Assembly: GCF_009765755.1 (NCBI RefSeq)
Contig: NZ_LMUV01000002.1
Location: 581,693 to 645,692, forward strand
Source of the DNA: Rhodanobacter sp. L36
Lineage (GTDB): Bacteria > Pseudomonadota > Gammaproteobacteria > Xanthomonadales > Rhodanobacteraceae
Length of the DNA stretch: 64,000 nt
Direction of reading: 5' to 3'
Shown here: one piece after another, positions 9,463 to 18,353 of the stretch
How the letters are laid out: every line of letters begins with the position of its first letter
How positions within the stretch are numbered: position 1 is the stretch's first letter
Notes under the pieces: model-generated
The model's database searches: none
The model's input: only the letters and a program-made list of their open reading frames with translations
What the model was told of the DNA's origin: nothing
Position numbers and translations under genes: made by a program

Positions 9463-9870
9463 TTACCCATGTACCGGAAAAGTCTGTGCGTCGCCGGGCG
9501 ACGAGGAATCGGAGTGGTTCGACGGGTGCGGCGTGCGCGCCGGTTCGATGCTGCGCGATCCGCACTGGTAGACACCCCACGGCTGCGAGCCATCCGCCGC
9601 ATCAGCGAGTGGCTTGACGGTATCGCCGCGCATTTTCGCCGCTTCGTTGCGCGCCATGACTTCGAGTTCGTCGCGCACGGTGATGGTGTTGCGATCGACC
9701 GGGCCCACGTGATCCATCACCGACACCGTCACCTTGCCCAGATCGCGGCATCCGGATACATCGCCGCTCCATGCCGTGCGCACATTTCTCGCGGCGTCGT
9801 CCGGAGTGATGCCCCAGCTGCAGGCGCCGAGCAACAGAACGGGAACGACGATCAACAGGGTCTTGCGCAT
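9463..9870 (-). CDS. DUF4156-family lipoprotein
   Basis: A 135-residue predicted lipoprotein with a short signal peptide (MRKTLLIVVPVLLLGAC) and a lipobox cysteine at residue 17. GGAG precedes the ATG. The mature domain contains CRDLGKVTVSV and MARNEAAKMRGDTV, the DUF4156 (YjeI-like) pattern, with a cysteine near the end (YQCG) probably paired with the earlier one. A low-complexity Ser/His-rich tail follows. The family has no assigned function. It is probably anchored in the outer membrane. Confidence 0.8.
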   Translation of the reverse strand: MRKTLLIVVPVLLLGACSWGITPDDAARNVRTAWSGDVSGCRDLGKVTVSVMDHVGPVDRNTITVRDELEVMARNEAAKMRGDTVKPLADAADGSQPWGVYQCGSRSIEPARTPHPSNHSDSSSPGDAQTFPVHG

Positions 9871-9897
9871 GGGTAGCTCCGCAGCAGTGACTTGAGG

Positions 9898-9930
9898 TGG
9901 AAAGGCCGCGCCATCCCGGCGCGGCCTCCA
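9898..9930 (-). terminator. Intrinsic terminator downstream of the M16 protease gene
   Basis: A perfect 10-bp stem (AGGCCGCGCC at 9903-9912 with GGCGCGGCCT at 9918-9927) closes a 5-base loop. On the reverse strand it is followed by TTT. It sits about 50 bases after the M16 protease stop and just before the DUF4156 gene, so it should end the upstream leftward transcript. Confidence 0.7.
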
Positions 9931-9979
9931 TCCTAACGCGAGGACATCGCGACATCCGAATGGATGCCCAACGGCCAAA

Positions 9980-12874
9980 CTATTTCTTCGTGGCAGTGGC
10001 CGTCGCGCCCACCGGTTGACCATCGGCATCGAGAATCTGCACGTCGCCCAGGTTCAACGCCCGCACCGGCGCCTCGATGCTCTTGAGGTCGCCGACGATC
10101 ACCCAGGTGAGATGGTCCGGCTGAATGACCTCCGCAGCGGCGGCCTGCACGTCCTTGTCTTTCTGAGCCTCGATGCGCGATTTCAGCGTCTGCACGTAAT
10201 CGTCGGGGCGGTGATACAGCGAAATGGAACGCATCGCATCGACGATGGAATCCACCGCCTGGTATTGGCCCGGCATGGCGCGCACGTCGCCGTCCTTGAT
10301 CTTCTGGATCTCTTCGCGTTCGAGCGGCTTGGGTCCGATGACGGCCTTTGCTTCCATTAACGCTTCGCTGACTGACGGGGCGGTCTTGTCGGTCTGCACC
10401 GGCGCATAGATCATGAAAGGCCGTTGCCCGACCGCGTTCTGCAGGAAGCTGAAGGCGCCGTATGCCCAGTGCTTGCCCTCGCGCAGATTCATGTTGAGAC
10501 GCGAGGTGAAGCTGCCGCCGAACGCGCCATTCATCGTGTTGATCTGCAGGTTGTTGGCCACGCCGGTTGGCGGTGCCACTTCACCGGCGAGAATCACCGA
10601 CTGCAGCGAACCGGGGCGATCCATCAGGAATACACGGGCCTTCGCCGGATATTCCACCTTGGCGATGTTCTTTGCCGGTATCGATTCGGCGGGTGCTTTC
10701 CAGTCGCCGAATGCCGCGTTGAGTTGCGGCACCAGCGTGGCCAGCGTGGTGTCGCCGGCAACCAGAATTTTCACGTTGTCCGGGCGGATGTAATGCGTCA
10801 TGAAACTGCGCATGTCAGTGGCATCGATCGACTTGATCGACGCCTCGGTACCCGAGCCGGTGAACGGCATACCGTAGGCGTGATCCTTTCCGTAAAGCAG
10901 TGGCGGCAGGTTGCGCAACGCCATGCCGATCGGCTGCGATTTTTCCTGTGCGATGCCGGACAGCCACTGGCCGCGACGACGCGCGATGTCGTTTTCGCGG
11001 AATGCCGGATGGCGCACGATGTCGGCCACCAGTTTCAGCGTGGGAACGACCTGATCATCGAGTGCGTTCAACGTGGCGTTGCAGTAGTCCAGGCCACAGC
11101 CGGTGTCGATCTGCGAACCCAGTCGCTGCGTGCTGTTGGTGAGCTGGATGGAATCGAGATCTGCGGTGCCTTCGTTGAGCATCGCCATGGTGAAGCTCGA
11201 CGTGCCGAGCTTTCCGTCGTGATCGGCCGCGTATCCAGCATCGAACAGCAACTCCATCTGCACCAGCGGTACGCCATGGCGTTCGGCCAGCACCACCTCG
11301 ATGCCGTTGTCGAGTTTCGCGTGCTGCAGGGTCGGGAATTTGAGATCGGGGAATGTAGTAACAGCCGGCACGCCCTTGCTGCGATCGACGTCGCTCTTCA
11401 CGGTGTGCCATGTGCGCGGCGCGGGCAGCACCGGCTGCGGTGCGCCCGGAGCGTTGCCGAGTCCGCCGGTTTCGGCCACGTCCTCGGTGGACGCGGTAAC
11501 GCCCTTGGCCAATGGCGAAACGATCAAGCTGTAGTCGCCCTTGCCCACCCACTGGCGCGCGGCGTCGCGCACCTGTGCGGGCGTGGCCGCCATCATCGTT
11601 GCGAGGTCCTTGCGCCATGCGCCGGGATCGCCTTGATACACCTGCGACGCCGCGAGCACGGTGGCCTTGCCGCCGAAGCCGCCGACGTCTTCCAGCCGGC
11701 GCACGTAGTTGGCACGGAAGCGCGTCTTGGCGCGTTCGAGTTCATCCGCGGTGGGTCCTTCCTTGAGAAAGGTTTTCCATACATCGGCGACGGCCGCTTC
11801 GGCCTTGGCCGGGTCGATGCCTTTCTTGACGTCCACCTCGAGCTCGAACTGCGACGCAAGCTCGCCCGAGTTCTGGCCGACCGACACGTCGTCGGCGAGC
11901 TTGTCCTGATAAACGAGCCGCTGATACAGACGCGAGGTTTTTCCGTCGCCGAGAACGGTGGCTGCCAGGCTGAGCAGGTTGTCGGCGTCGGTACCGTTCT
12001 GCGGCGTATTCCACTCGCTATAAATGTGCACTTGCGGGACATCCATGCTCATCGTGCCGCGGGTCGAGTCATCGCGCGGAAAAGCCCACGGCTGCAACCG
12101 CGCAACCGGCGGCCCGGCCGGAATGTCGCCAAAATATTTAAGCGCTTTCGCCTTTGCTTCCGCCGGCGTGATGTCGCCGACCAGCACGAGTGTCGCGTTG
12201 GTCGGGCCGTAGTACGTGCCGAACCAAGCCTTGACGTCGTCCAGCGACGCGGCGTTCAGATCCTTCATCGAACCGATCGTGTCGTGGTGATACGGATGGT
12301 TCAGCGGATACGCGTTGGCCTCGATGTTTTCCTGCACACGCAGGCCGTAGGGCTCGTTTTCGTCCTGGCGCTTTTCGTTCTGCACCACGCCGCGCTGCTG
12401 GTTCACTTCCTGCAAATCCAGCGCCTGCGGCAGGTAGGCCATGCGATCGGATTCCATCCACAGCGCCATGTCGAGCGCGGTGGTCGGCACGGTTTCGAAA
12501 TAGTTGGTGCGATCGTTGGCCGTGGTGCCGTTCATGCCGGTGGCGCCGACTTTTTCGAACGGCTGAAAATAGTTGCCATCGTGATGACCGGAACGCTCGA
12601 ACATCAGGTGCTCGAACAGATGCGCATAACCGCTCTTGCCGATCGGCTCGCGCGCCGAGCCGACGTGGTACCACATCGCCACTGCCACCACCGGCGCCTT
12701 GTGATCTTCGCTGACGACGACGGTGAGCCCGTTGGGCAAGGTGAAACGCGTGAAAGGGATGTCCGGCAATGTGGCCTTGGCGTGGCCGTCCACGGCTGCG
12801 GAGACAATCAACGGGACGCCACCCGCCAATGTGAGAAGGCCGGCGATCAGCAGTGCGAGCGGTTTCTTTGCCAC
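9980..12874 (-). CDS. Periplasmic M16 (pitrilysin/insulinase) zinc protease
   Basis: A 964-residue two-half M16 protease. GTG at 12874 is chosen because GGAG lies 10 bases upstream and the product starts with a clean signal peptide (AKKPLALLIAGLLTL, cleavage near VSAAV). The catalytic inverted zinc motif HLFEH is near residue 85, in GYAHLFEHLMF. The C-terminal half (from about residue 520, LDNGIEVVLAERHGVP) has the fold signature but lacks HxxEH, as in typical fused M16B proteins. It probably degrades peptides in the periplasm. A good terminator follows. It is unlinked to PQQ genes. Confidence 0.9.
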   Translation of the reverse strand: MAKKPLALLIAGLLTLAGGVPLIVSAAVDGHAKATLPDIPFTRFTLPNGLTVVVSEDHKAPVVAVAMWYHVGSAREPIGKSGYAHLFEHLMFERSGHHDGNYFQPFEKVGATGMNGTTANDRTNYFETVPTTALDMALWMESDRMAYLPQALDLQEVNQQRGVVQNEKRQDENEPYGLRVQENIEANAYPLNHPYHHDTIGSMKDLNAASLDDVKAWFGTYYGPTNATLVLVGDITPAEAKAKALKYFGDIPAGPPVARLQPWAFPRDDSTRGTMSMDVPQVHIYSEWNTPQNGTDADNLLSLAATVLGDGKTSRLYQRLVYQDKLADDVSVGQNSGELASQFELEVDVKKGIDPAKAEAAVADVWKTFLKEGPTADELERAKTRFRANYVRRLEDVGGFGGKATVLAASQVYQGDPGAWRKDLATMMAATPAQVRDAARQWVGKGDYSLIVSPLAKGVTASTEDVAETGGLGNAPGAPQPVLPAPRTWHTVKSDVDRSKGVPAVTTFPDLKFPTLQHAKLDNGIEVVLAERHGVPLVQMELLFDAGYAADHDGKLGTSSFTMAMLNEGTADLDSIQLTNSTQRLGSQIDTGCGLDYCNATLNALDDQVVPTLKLVADIVRHPAFRENDIARRRGQWLSGIAQEKSQPIGMALRNLPPLLYGKDHAYGMPFTGSGTEASIKSIDATDMRSFMTHYIRPDNVKILVAGDTTLATLVPQLNAAFGDWKAPAESIPAKNIAKVEYPAKARVFLMDRPGSLQSVILAGEVAPPTGVANNLQINTMNGAFGGSFTSRLNMNLREGKHWAYGAFSFLQNAVGQRPFMIYAPVQTDKTAPSVSEALMEAKAVIGPKPLEREEIQKIKDGDVRAMPGQYQAVDSIVDAMRSISLYHRPDDYVQTLKSRIEAQKDKDVQAAAAEVIQPDHLTWVIVGDLKSIEAPVRALNLGDVQILDADGQPVGATATATKK

Positions 12875-13133
12875 GGTGAACTCTCCTGTTTCACGGTTGT
12901 GTCCACGAAGGCTAACCGACGCCCCGAACGCGCGGCAATGTTTTGACGCGCGGCCACGACGCGTCCGCTGCACATCTGTCCGGCGTGCGTGAGTAAGTGT
13001 CCGCGGACAGCGATGCATAGCCGAAACATCCAGACGAATTCTTTTTGTTTCAGCGATTTAGAGTCGCTGCCAGGACTGGCACGCGGTTTGCTCTAACCAC
13101 TGCACAAGGCATTCGCCCTCGGAGAGAAACGTC

Positions 13134-13337
13134 ATGAAAATTGAAACCATCATGTTGCGCGGCCTGTTCATTGCCTGCATCACCGTTTGCGCGCTGATCA
13201 TGGGCGCCATGCTGAAAACCACACCGGCATCCGTGCAACTGGCCGGTAGCAGCAAGGTTGCTTCAGTACTGCTCGCGGCACCCACGAGCTGCGCGCTGCC
13301 GGCGGATGGCGTGATCTGCCCGCGTATCGCCAGCTGA
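13134..13337 (+). CDS. Small single-pass membrane protein, first of a tandem pair
   Basis: A 67-residue protein with GGAGAG 7 bases before ATG. It begins MKIETIMLRGLF and continues with a hydrophobic segment (about residues 9-27), then TPASVQLAG and a short polar tail with two cysteines. It is clearly homologous to the next gene: the first 36 residues match at most positions. It could be a membrane-anchored peptide or an exported one. I recognise no family. The lack of coding overlap on the other strand and the strong ribosome site argue that it is real. Confidence 0.6.
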   Translation: MKIETIMLRGLFIACITVCALIMGAMLKTTPASVQLAGSSKVASVLLAAPTSCALPADGVICPRIAS

Positions 13338-13384
13338 TTTTTCCCGTCATTGAATCGTCGGCCACGGCCGGCAGGAAAAGCATC

Positions 13385-13564
13385 ATGAAATTCGAAACCA
13401 TCATGTTGAACGGCCTTTTTGCAGCGTGCATCGCGCTGTGCGTTCTGGTCATGAGCGCCATGTTGAGGATCACGCCGGCATCCGTGCAGCTATCGGGTGC
13501 AACCCATTCCGCAACGTCTCATTGCGCGACAGCCGATGCCCGTTGCGCGCGCGACGCTGGCTGA
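13385..13564 (+). CDS. Small single-pass membrane protein, second of a tandem pair
   Basis: A 59-residue reading frame starting MKFETIMLNGLF, with AGGA about 9 bases upstream. It repeats the pattern of the preceding gene: MKxETIMLxGLFxACI, a hydrophobic helix, then AMLxxTPASVQL. The tails diverge (this one ends with three cysteines among polar residues), which suggests that selection keeps the membrane part. It begins 47 bases after its paralogue's stop, consistent with one transcript from a local duplication. The function is unknown. Confidence 0.6.
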   Translation: MKFETIMLNGLFAACIALCVLVMSAMLRITPASVQLSGATHSATSHCATADARCARDAG

Positions 13565-13627
13565 AGACCCATCTGAAGATGGCCGACGCTTTGCGCATGG
13601 CAGCGCGGTCCACGCGATAATGCCGCC

Positions 13628-14098
13628 ATGCTCAACGTCATCCTGTTTCGCCCCGAGATACCGCCCAATACCGGCAATGTGATTCGCCTCTGCGCGAATA
13701 CCGGTTCGGCGCTGCATCTCGTTCGGCCACTCGGCTTCGAACTCGACGACGCGCGATTGCGCCGCGCGGGCCTGGACTATCACGAGTACGCAAGCGTCGT
13801 GGTACACGACGATCTGCCCACTTGCCTCGCTGCCATCGGAACACCACGCGTCTTTGCCTTCACCACGCGCGGCGCGGTCGCGCACGTGGACGCCACATTC
13901 AAAGCTGGCGACGCCCTGTTGTTCGGTTGCGAAACCGCGGGCTTGCCAGCAGATGTGCTGGATGCGATTCCACCTGTGCAACGCCTGCGCCTGCCGATGG
14001 CCGCGCACAGCCGCAGCCTGAACCTTTCGAACACCGTCGCCATTGCCGTGTACGAAGCCTGGCGGCAGCTCGGATTCGTCGGCGCCGCGAGCGTCTGA
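13628..14098 (+). CDS. trmL: tRNA (cytidine/uridine(34)-2'-O)-methyltransferase TrmL
   Basis: SPOUT-class methyltransferase that 2'-O-methylates the wobble base of two leucine tRNAs. Its 156 residues match the family length. Diagnostic features are the start [21 protein letters not shown], the knot-forming [10 protein letters not shown] near residue 98, and [20 protein letters not shown] near 120, which forms the SAM-binding trefoil knot. It opens a rightward run of genes; ubiJ begins 19 bases after its stop. Confidence 0.95.
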   Translation: MLNVILFRPEIPPNTGNVIRLCANTGSALHLVRPLGFELDDARLRRAGLDYHEYASVVVHDDLPTCLAAIGTPRVFAFTTRGAVAHVDATFKAGDALLFGCETAGLPADVLDAIPPVQRLRLPMAAHSRSLNLSNTVAIAVYEAWRQLGFVGAASV

Positions 14099-14117
14099 CG
14101 CCAGCTACAATCAGCGG

Positions 14118-14768
14118 ATGAATGCCGCCACTCCCAACGCCTGGTTGCCACAGCCGCTGCGCAAACTTGCTGGCCGCGCGCTCGAAACCGCGCTCAACCA
14201 CACACTGTCGCTCGATCCCGATACGCGCCAGCGATTGATCGCGCTGGATGGTCGCAGCGTGCAACTGCATCTGCGTGGTCCTGACATCGCGTTGGCGGTG
14301 ACGGTCGAAAACGATCGGCTCAAGGTCGGACCGCCGCAGGACGATTCGCATCTGCGCGTCGCGGCCACGCCGGGCAGCCTGTTGTCGATGATGTTCCGTC
14401 GCGACGACGACGGCATCGCGCCCGGCAAGGTCGACATTGCCGGCGATGCCGAACTCGCGCGCCGGCTGGAGAAACTCGCCAGCAAGTTCGCTCCGGATTT
14501 CGAGGAAGCGTTCGCACGCACCTTCGGCGACGTGCTCGGTGTACCGCTCGCCAAGGCCGTGCGCAAAGGTCTCGCGCACGCACGCGAAACCGCCAGCCAT
14601 CTCACCGACGACGGCGCCGACTGGCTGCGTGACGAAGTACGCGTTGCCATGGCGCCCGGTGAAGTCGAAGGGTTTCTGGACGGCGTGGATACCTTGCGCG
14701 ATCGCAGCGAACGATTGGAGTCGCGTGTGCAACGGCTCGCGCAACGCCTGAAAGGCAGCACCGCGTGA
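14118..14768 (+). CDS. ubiJ: Ubiquinone biosynthesis accessory factor UbiJ (SCP2 domain)
   Basis: SCP2-domain lipid-binding protein that helps present hydrophobic ubiquinone intermediates to the Ubi enzyme complex in the cytosol. The SCP2-like part covers roughly residues 15-120 ([42 protein letters not shown]). A helical C-terminus ends in the coiled-coil-like [20 protein letters not shown] at 14118 is preferred over an upstream start inside trmL. The stop overlaps the ubiB start by 4 bases. The order ubiJ-ubiB follows the usual proteobacterial arrangement, though ubiE is not present here. Confidence 0.9.
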   Translation: MNAATPNAWLPQPLRKLAGRALETALNHTLSLDPDTRQRLIALDGRSVQLHLRGPDIALAVTVENDRLKVGPPQDDSHLRVAATPGSLLSMMFRRDDDGIAPGKVDIAGDAELARRLEKLASKFAPDFEEAFARTFGDVLGVPLAKAVRKGLAHARETASHLTDDGADWLRDEVRVAMAPGEVEGFLDGVDTLRDRSERLESRVQRLAQRLKGSTA

Positions 14769-16414
14769 CGCCGTTGAAAGTGGTGCCACGGTTGTTGCGG
14801 GTGGCTTCCGTACTGCTCGCGTATCGGCTCGACGAATTGATCGATGCCGCCCATCTTTTCCGTCCGCTCAAGCTGTTGCGACCGTTCATGGCGCGCCCGC
14901 GAGTCGATGTGCGCGACCTTCCGCGCGGCGAACGTCTGCGGCTGGCGCTGACCGACCTGGGGCCGATTTTCGTCAAGGCCGGGCAAGTGCTTTCCACACG
15001 CCGCGATCTGATCCCGGCCGACATCGCCGACGAGCTCTCGCTACTGCAGGATCAGGTCGAGCCGTTCGATGGCGCCGAGGCGCGCGCGATCGTCGAGCGC
15101 GAACTAAAAAGCCCGATTGGACGTCTATACGCCCATTTCGATGAAGTGCCGCTGGCCTCGGCATCGATCGCCCAGGTGCACGCCGCCACGCTGCACGATG
15201 GTCGCGAAGTGGTGGTGAAGGTGCTTCGCCCCGGCATCGATGCACGCATCGATCGCGATGTGCGACTGCTTCACTCGCTCGGCGAACTGGCCCAGCGCTG
15301 GCATCCGAACGCGGACAAGATTCGCCCACTCGATGTCGTGGCCGAAGTCGAGAAGATGCTGGAAAACGAGTTGGACCTGCAGCGCGAAGGTGCCAGCGCC
15401 AGCCTGCTCAAGCGCAATTTCGCCAGCGGCGTGGATTTGTATGTCCCCGAGGTTCACTGGGAGCTGACGTCCACGCGCGTGCTGACGCTGGAACGCGTCC
15501 ACGGCATCAGCAGTGACGACATTGTCGCGATCGAAAAGGCCGGCCTCGATCGAAAAGCACTCGCCGCCAAAGGCGTGCGGGTGTTCTACGAACAGGTTTT
15601 CCGTGACAATTTCTTCCACGCCGATGCGCATCCGGGAAATATCTGGGTCGACTCCAGCCGCCTCGACGAGCCACGTTTCATCGCGCTGGATTTCGGCATC
15701 ATGGGCTCACTGCCCGAGGCCGACCAATACTGGCTCGCGCAGAATTTTGTCGCGCTGTTCGAGCGCGACTACGCACGGATCGCGCAACTGCACGTCGCCG
15801 CCGGCTGGATGCCAGCCGACGTGCGGCTGGACGAACTCGAAGCCGCCGTGCGCACGGTGTGCGAACCCTATTTCACGCGTCCGCTGGCTCAGATTTCCCT
15901 GGCCGAGTTGGTAGTGAAACTTTTCCAGACTGCGCGCCGGTTTGAACTCACGCTGCAACCGCAATTGATCCTGTTGCAGAAGACGCTGCTGAACATTGAA
16001 GGCGTCGGCCGCATGCTCGATCCGGAGATCGACATCTGGGCGGTGGCGCATCCCGTTCTGAAACGCATCCTGCGCGAACGCTATAGCCCGCTGCGCGCAT
16101 TGCGCGATGTGCGCAAGCGATTGCCTGAGTGGCTGCACAGTGCACCGCAATTACCCGAATTGGTGCGCGACGCATTGCGTCAGATCAGCCGCGGCGAACA
16201 ACGCAGTGTGAGCGATCCGGCAGCACTTCAATCGCTGCGCGATAACGCCCGACGCCAGCAGCGCCTGCTTGCGTGCAGCCTGCTTGGAAGCTCGTTGCTG
16301 ATCAGTGCCGCACTGCTCTGGACATTGTCCACATCGCACCATCTCTGGCCGGCATCGCTTGCCACCATCGCAGGGTTGCTGGCATTCGCCATCGGCTGGC
16401 CGCGTTCGCGCTGA
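14765..16414 (+). CDS. ubiB: Ubiquinone biosynthesis ATPase/kinase-like protein UbiB
   Basis: Atypical protein-kinase-like (ABC1/ADCK) membrane protein with ATPase activity needed for ubiquinone synthesis. The UbiB invariant motif [11 protein letters not shown] lies near residue 70, the ATP-lysine strand VVVKVLRPG near 148, HADAHPGN near 282 and DFG near 302. Two hydrophobic helices at the C-terminus (from about 505) anchor it in the membrane. It starts at a GTG overlapping the ubiJ stop, so the two are translationally coupled. Confidence 0.96.
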   Translation: MTPLKVVPRLLRVASVLLAYRLDELIDAAHLFRPLKLLRPFMARPRVDVRDLPRGERLRLALTDLGPIFVKAGQVLSTRRDLIPADIADELSLLQDQVEPFDGAEARAIVERELKSPIGRLYAHFDEVPLASASIAQVHAATLHDGREVVVKVLRPGIDARIDRDVRLLHSLGELAQRWHPNADKIRPLDVVAEVEKMLENELDLQREGASASLLKRNFASGVDLYVPEVHWELTSTRVLTLERVHGISSDDIVAIEKAGLDRKALAAKGVRVFYEQVFRDNFFHADAHPGNIWVDSSRLDEPRFIALDFGIMGSLPEADQYWLAQNFVALFERDYARIAQLHVAAGWMPADVRLDELEAAVRTVCEPYFTRPLAQISLAELVVKLFQTARRFELTLQPQLILLQKTLLNIEGVGRMLDPEIDIWAVAHPVLKRILRERYSPLRALRDVRKRLPEWLHSAPQLPELVRDALRQISRGEQRSVSDPAALQSLRDNARRQQRLLACSLLGSSLLISAALLWTLSTSHHLWPASLATIAGLLAFAIGWPRSR

Positions 16415-16422
16415 GCGGCAAC

Positions 16423-17136
16423 ATGCTCGACATCCTCTACCAGGACGACGCGCTGATCGCGGTGAACAAGCCTGCAGGCCTCGCCGTGCATCGATCGAAG
16501 ATGGTCGGCAACGCGGAGGAATTCCTGATCGATTTGTTGCGCGACCAGATCGGTGGAACCGTGCAGCTCGCGCATCGGCTCGATCGTGCCACCAGCGGCG
16601 TGCTGTTGATTGCGCGTAGCAGCGAGATGTCCGCTGCACTGGGCGAGCAGTTCATGGGACGCCACGTGTGCAAGAAATACCTTGCCGTGGTACGTGGCTG
16701 GCCCGATCCCGTGCAAGGACTGATCGACTACGCGCTGCCTGGTTCGCGCGAGACCGGGCCACGCCGCGAGGCGCGCACGCATTATCAGCGACTGGCAACG
16801 ATCGAAGTGCCGATCGAACTCGGTCGCTATCCGCAGCAACGCTATGCATTGGTGCAGGCGGAGCCGGAAAGCGGGCGGTTCCGGCAGATACGCAAACATC
16901 TGGCACATATCCATCATCCGGTGATCGGTGACTGCCAGCACGGCCGCGGCGATCACAATCGCCTCTACAAGCAGCACTTCGGTTGTCACCGCATGCTGCT
17001 GCATGCGTGGCAATTGCGCTTTGCACATCCGGTCAGCGGCAAGCCGATGTCGATTGAGGCGCCGCTGGATAATGCATACGAAAGTCTGCTTGCGCGCTTC
17101 GGATGGAGAGTCCCGGAAGAAATGGAAAGCAGATAA
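16423..17136 (+). CDS. truC: tRNA pseudouridine(65) synthase TruC
   Basis: RluA-family pseudouridine synthase. The catalytic aspartate is in AHRLDRATSGVLL near residue 52. VNKPAGLAVHRS near the start and FRQIRKHLAHIHHPVIGD near 152 are family motifs, and HRMLLHAWQLRF follows. There is no S4 domain, and the length of 237 fits TruC rather than RluA/C/D. ATG at 16423 is favoured because it lies 8 bases after the ubiB stop and matches the usual N-terminus (LDILYQDDALIAVNKP). Confidence 0.9.
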   Translation: MLDILYQDDALIAVNKPAGLAVHRSKMVGNAEEFLIDLLRDQIGGTVQLAHRLDRATSGVLLIARSSEMSAALGEQFMGRHVCKKYLAVVRGWPDPVQGLIDYALPGSRETGPRREARTHYQRLATIEVPIELGRYPQQRYALVQAEPESGRFRQIRKHLAHIHHPVIGDCQHGRGDHNRLYKQHFGCHRMLLHAWQLRFAHPVSGKPMSIEAPLDNAYESLLARFGWRVPEEMESR

Positions 17137-17263
17137 CAGCCTGTCGCCCAGTCGATGATGGCGAATGCGATGGCCACGCTCCGACGTCCTAATTATTCGT
17201 CTCGGCCATTCTTCTCGCTTCTGCCACTCGCTCCGTCTCCGCGCTTGCCCCTACACTTCGCGC

Positions 17264-17686
17264 ATGTTGATCGTCAGTCATTCCATTTCGTTGCCCGAGT
17301 CCGAACTCGTCGAACGTTTTTTGCGTGCCGATGGTCCTGGCGGCCAGCACGTGAATCGCACGGAGAGTGCGGTGGAATTGCGCTTCGACGTCGTGAACTC
17401 TCCTTCGCTTTCGGAACAAATTCGCGCGCGGTTACTGGCGCGCCGCGATCGTCGGCTCACCGGCGACGGCGTGCTGGTGATTCAGGGGCGACGCTTTCGC
17501 GATCAGGTGCGCAATCGCGATGATGTACGCGAACGGCTGGTCGAGGTTATCCGGAGTGCATTGCTGCCGCCGAAAAAGCGCGTCGCCACCAAACCCACGC
17601 GTGCGTCGAAGGAACGCCGACTGGTCGGCAAGCTGCAGCGCGGCAAGATCAAGCAGAATCGTTCGCGCAAACCGGATATCGAATGA
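17264..17686 (+). CDS. arfB: Alternative ribosome-rescue factor ArfB (YaeJ)
   Basis: Peptidyl-tRNA hydrolase that rescues stalled ribosomes by acting in the empty A site. The release-factor GGQ motif is intact (ADGPGGQHVNRTESAVELRF, near residue 25). The basic C-terminal tail (RASKERRLVGKLQRGKIKQNRSRKP), which inserts into the mRNA channel, is present. Its 140 residues match the family. No good Shine-Dalgarno site precedes the ATG. The stop overlaps the next start by 4 bases. Confidence 0.95.
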   Translation: MLIVSHSISLPESELVERFLRADGPGGQHVNRTESAVELRFDVVNSPSLSEQIRARLLARRDRRLTGDGVLVIQGRRFRDQVRNRDDVRERLVEVIRSALLPPKKRVATKPTRASKERRLVGKLQRGKIKQNRSRKPDIE

Positions 17687-18279
17687 AGGGAGGCGTGCCT
17701 TCGCCATCGCAATTGCCGCCGCGCATGCCGCAGCTGCGCGATGGCTGGCAGCGACGCCTTTGCCGGATGGTGCTGCGCATGTTCGGCTGGAGATTGGTCG
17801 GCGAGTTTCCCGACGTGCCGCGACTGGTACTCATCGCGGCACCGCATTCGTCCTGGTGGGACGGTGTGTGGGGCCTGTTGATGAAAGTAGCCATGGGCGC
17901 CGACGTGAACTTCATGGCCAAGCAGGAGCTGTTTCACGGGCCACTCGGCGGCCTGCTGCGGCGACTCGGCGGCATGGCGATCGACCGCAGTGCCACCAAG
18001 GGCGTGGTGGAACAAATGATCGATCAGTACGCGCATCGCGATACGTTGTGGCTCGGCATCGCGCCAGAGGGCACGCGCAAGAAGGTCACGCGATGGAAGA
18101 GCGGTTTCTGGCACATCGCCCACGACGCCGGCGTGCCTGTTCTACCGGTGTACTTTCATTATCCGGACAAGGTCATCGGCGTTGGTCCGCTCTTCGACAC
18201 CAGTGACGACATGGAAACCGACTTGCTGCGCTTGCGCGCTTTTTACGCGCCGTTCCAGGGCAAGCATCGCAACGTGTGA
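17683..18279 (+). CDS. PlsC-like lysophospholipid acyltransferase family protein
   Basis: A 198-residue glycerolipid acyltransferase-fold protein. The HX4D catalytic motif is present as HSSWWD near residue 54. FMAKQELFHGPLGGLLRRLGGMAIDR and the PEGTRKK motif near 129 complete the acyl-acceptor site. This short, aromatic-rich HSSWWD form is found in a subgroup of putative acyltransferases of unproven substrate. The gene overlaps arfB by 4 bases (ATGA), so the two are likely translated together. Confidence 0.85.
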   Translation: MKGGVPSPSQLPPRMPQLRDGWQRRLCRMVLRMFGWRLVGEFPDVPRLVLIAAPHSSWWDGVWGLLMKVAMGADVNFMAKQELFHGPLGGLLRRLGGMAIDRSATKGVVEQMIDQYAHRDTLWLGIAPEGTRKKVTRWKSGFWHIAHDAGVPVLPVYFHYPDKVIGVGPLFDTSDDMETDLLRLRAFYAPFQGKHRNV

Positions 18280-18353
18280 TTGCCTCGATGGCACATGATT
18301 CACGGCTGCCGGCGAGGCCGCGCGGTTCGCCGCCTGTCAGTACGCACGAATCA

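Noticed and set aside
10424..12946. An 840-codon open frame antisense to the M16 protease gene
   Set aside because: It mirrors a real gene with signal peptide and zinc motif; its translation is His/Arg-rich with no family pattern, as expected of an antisense frame in GC-rich DNA.
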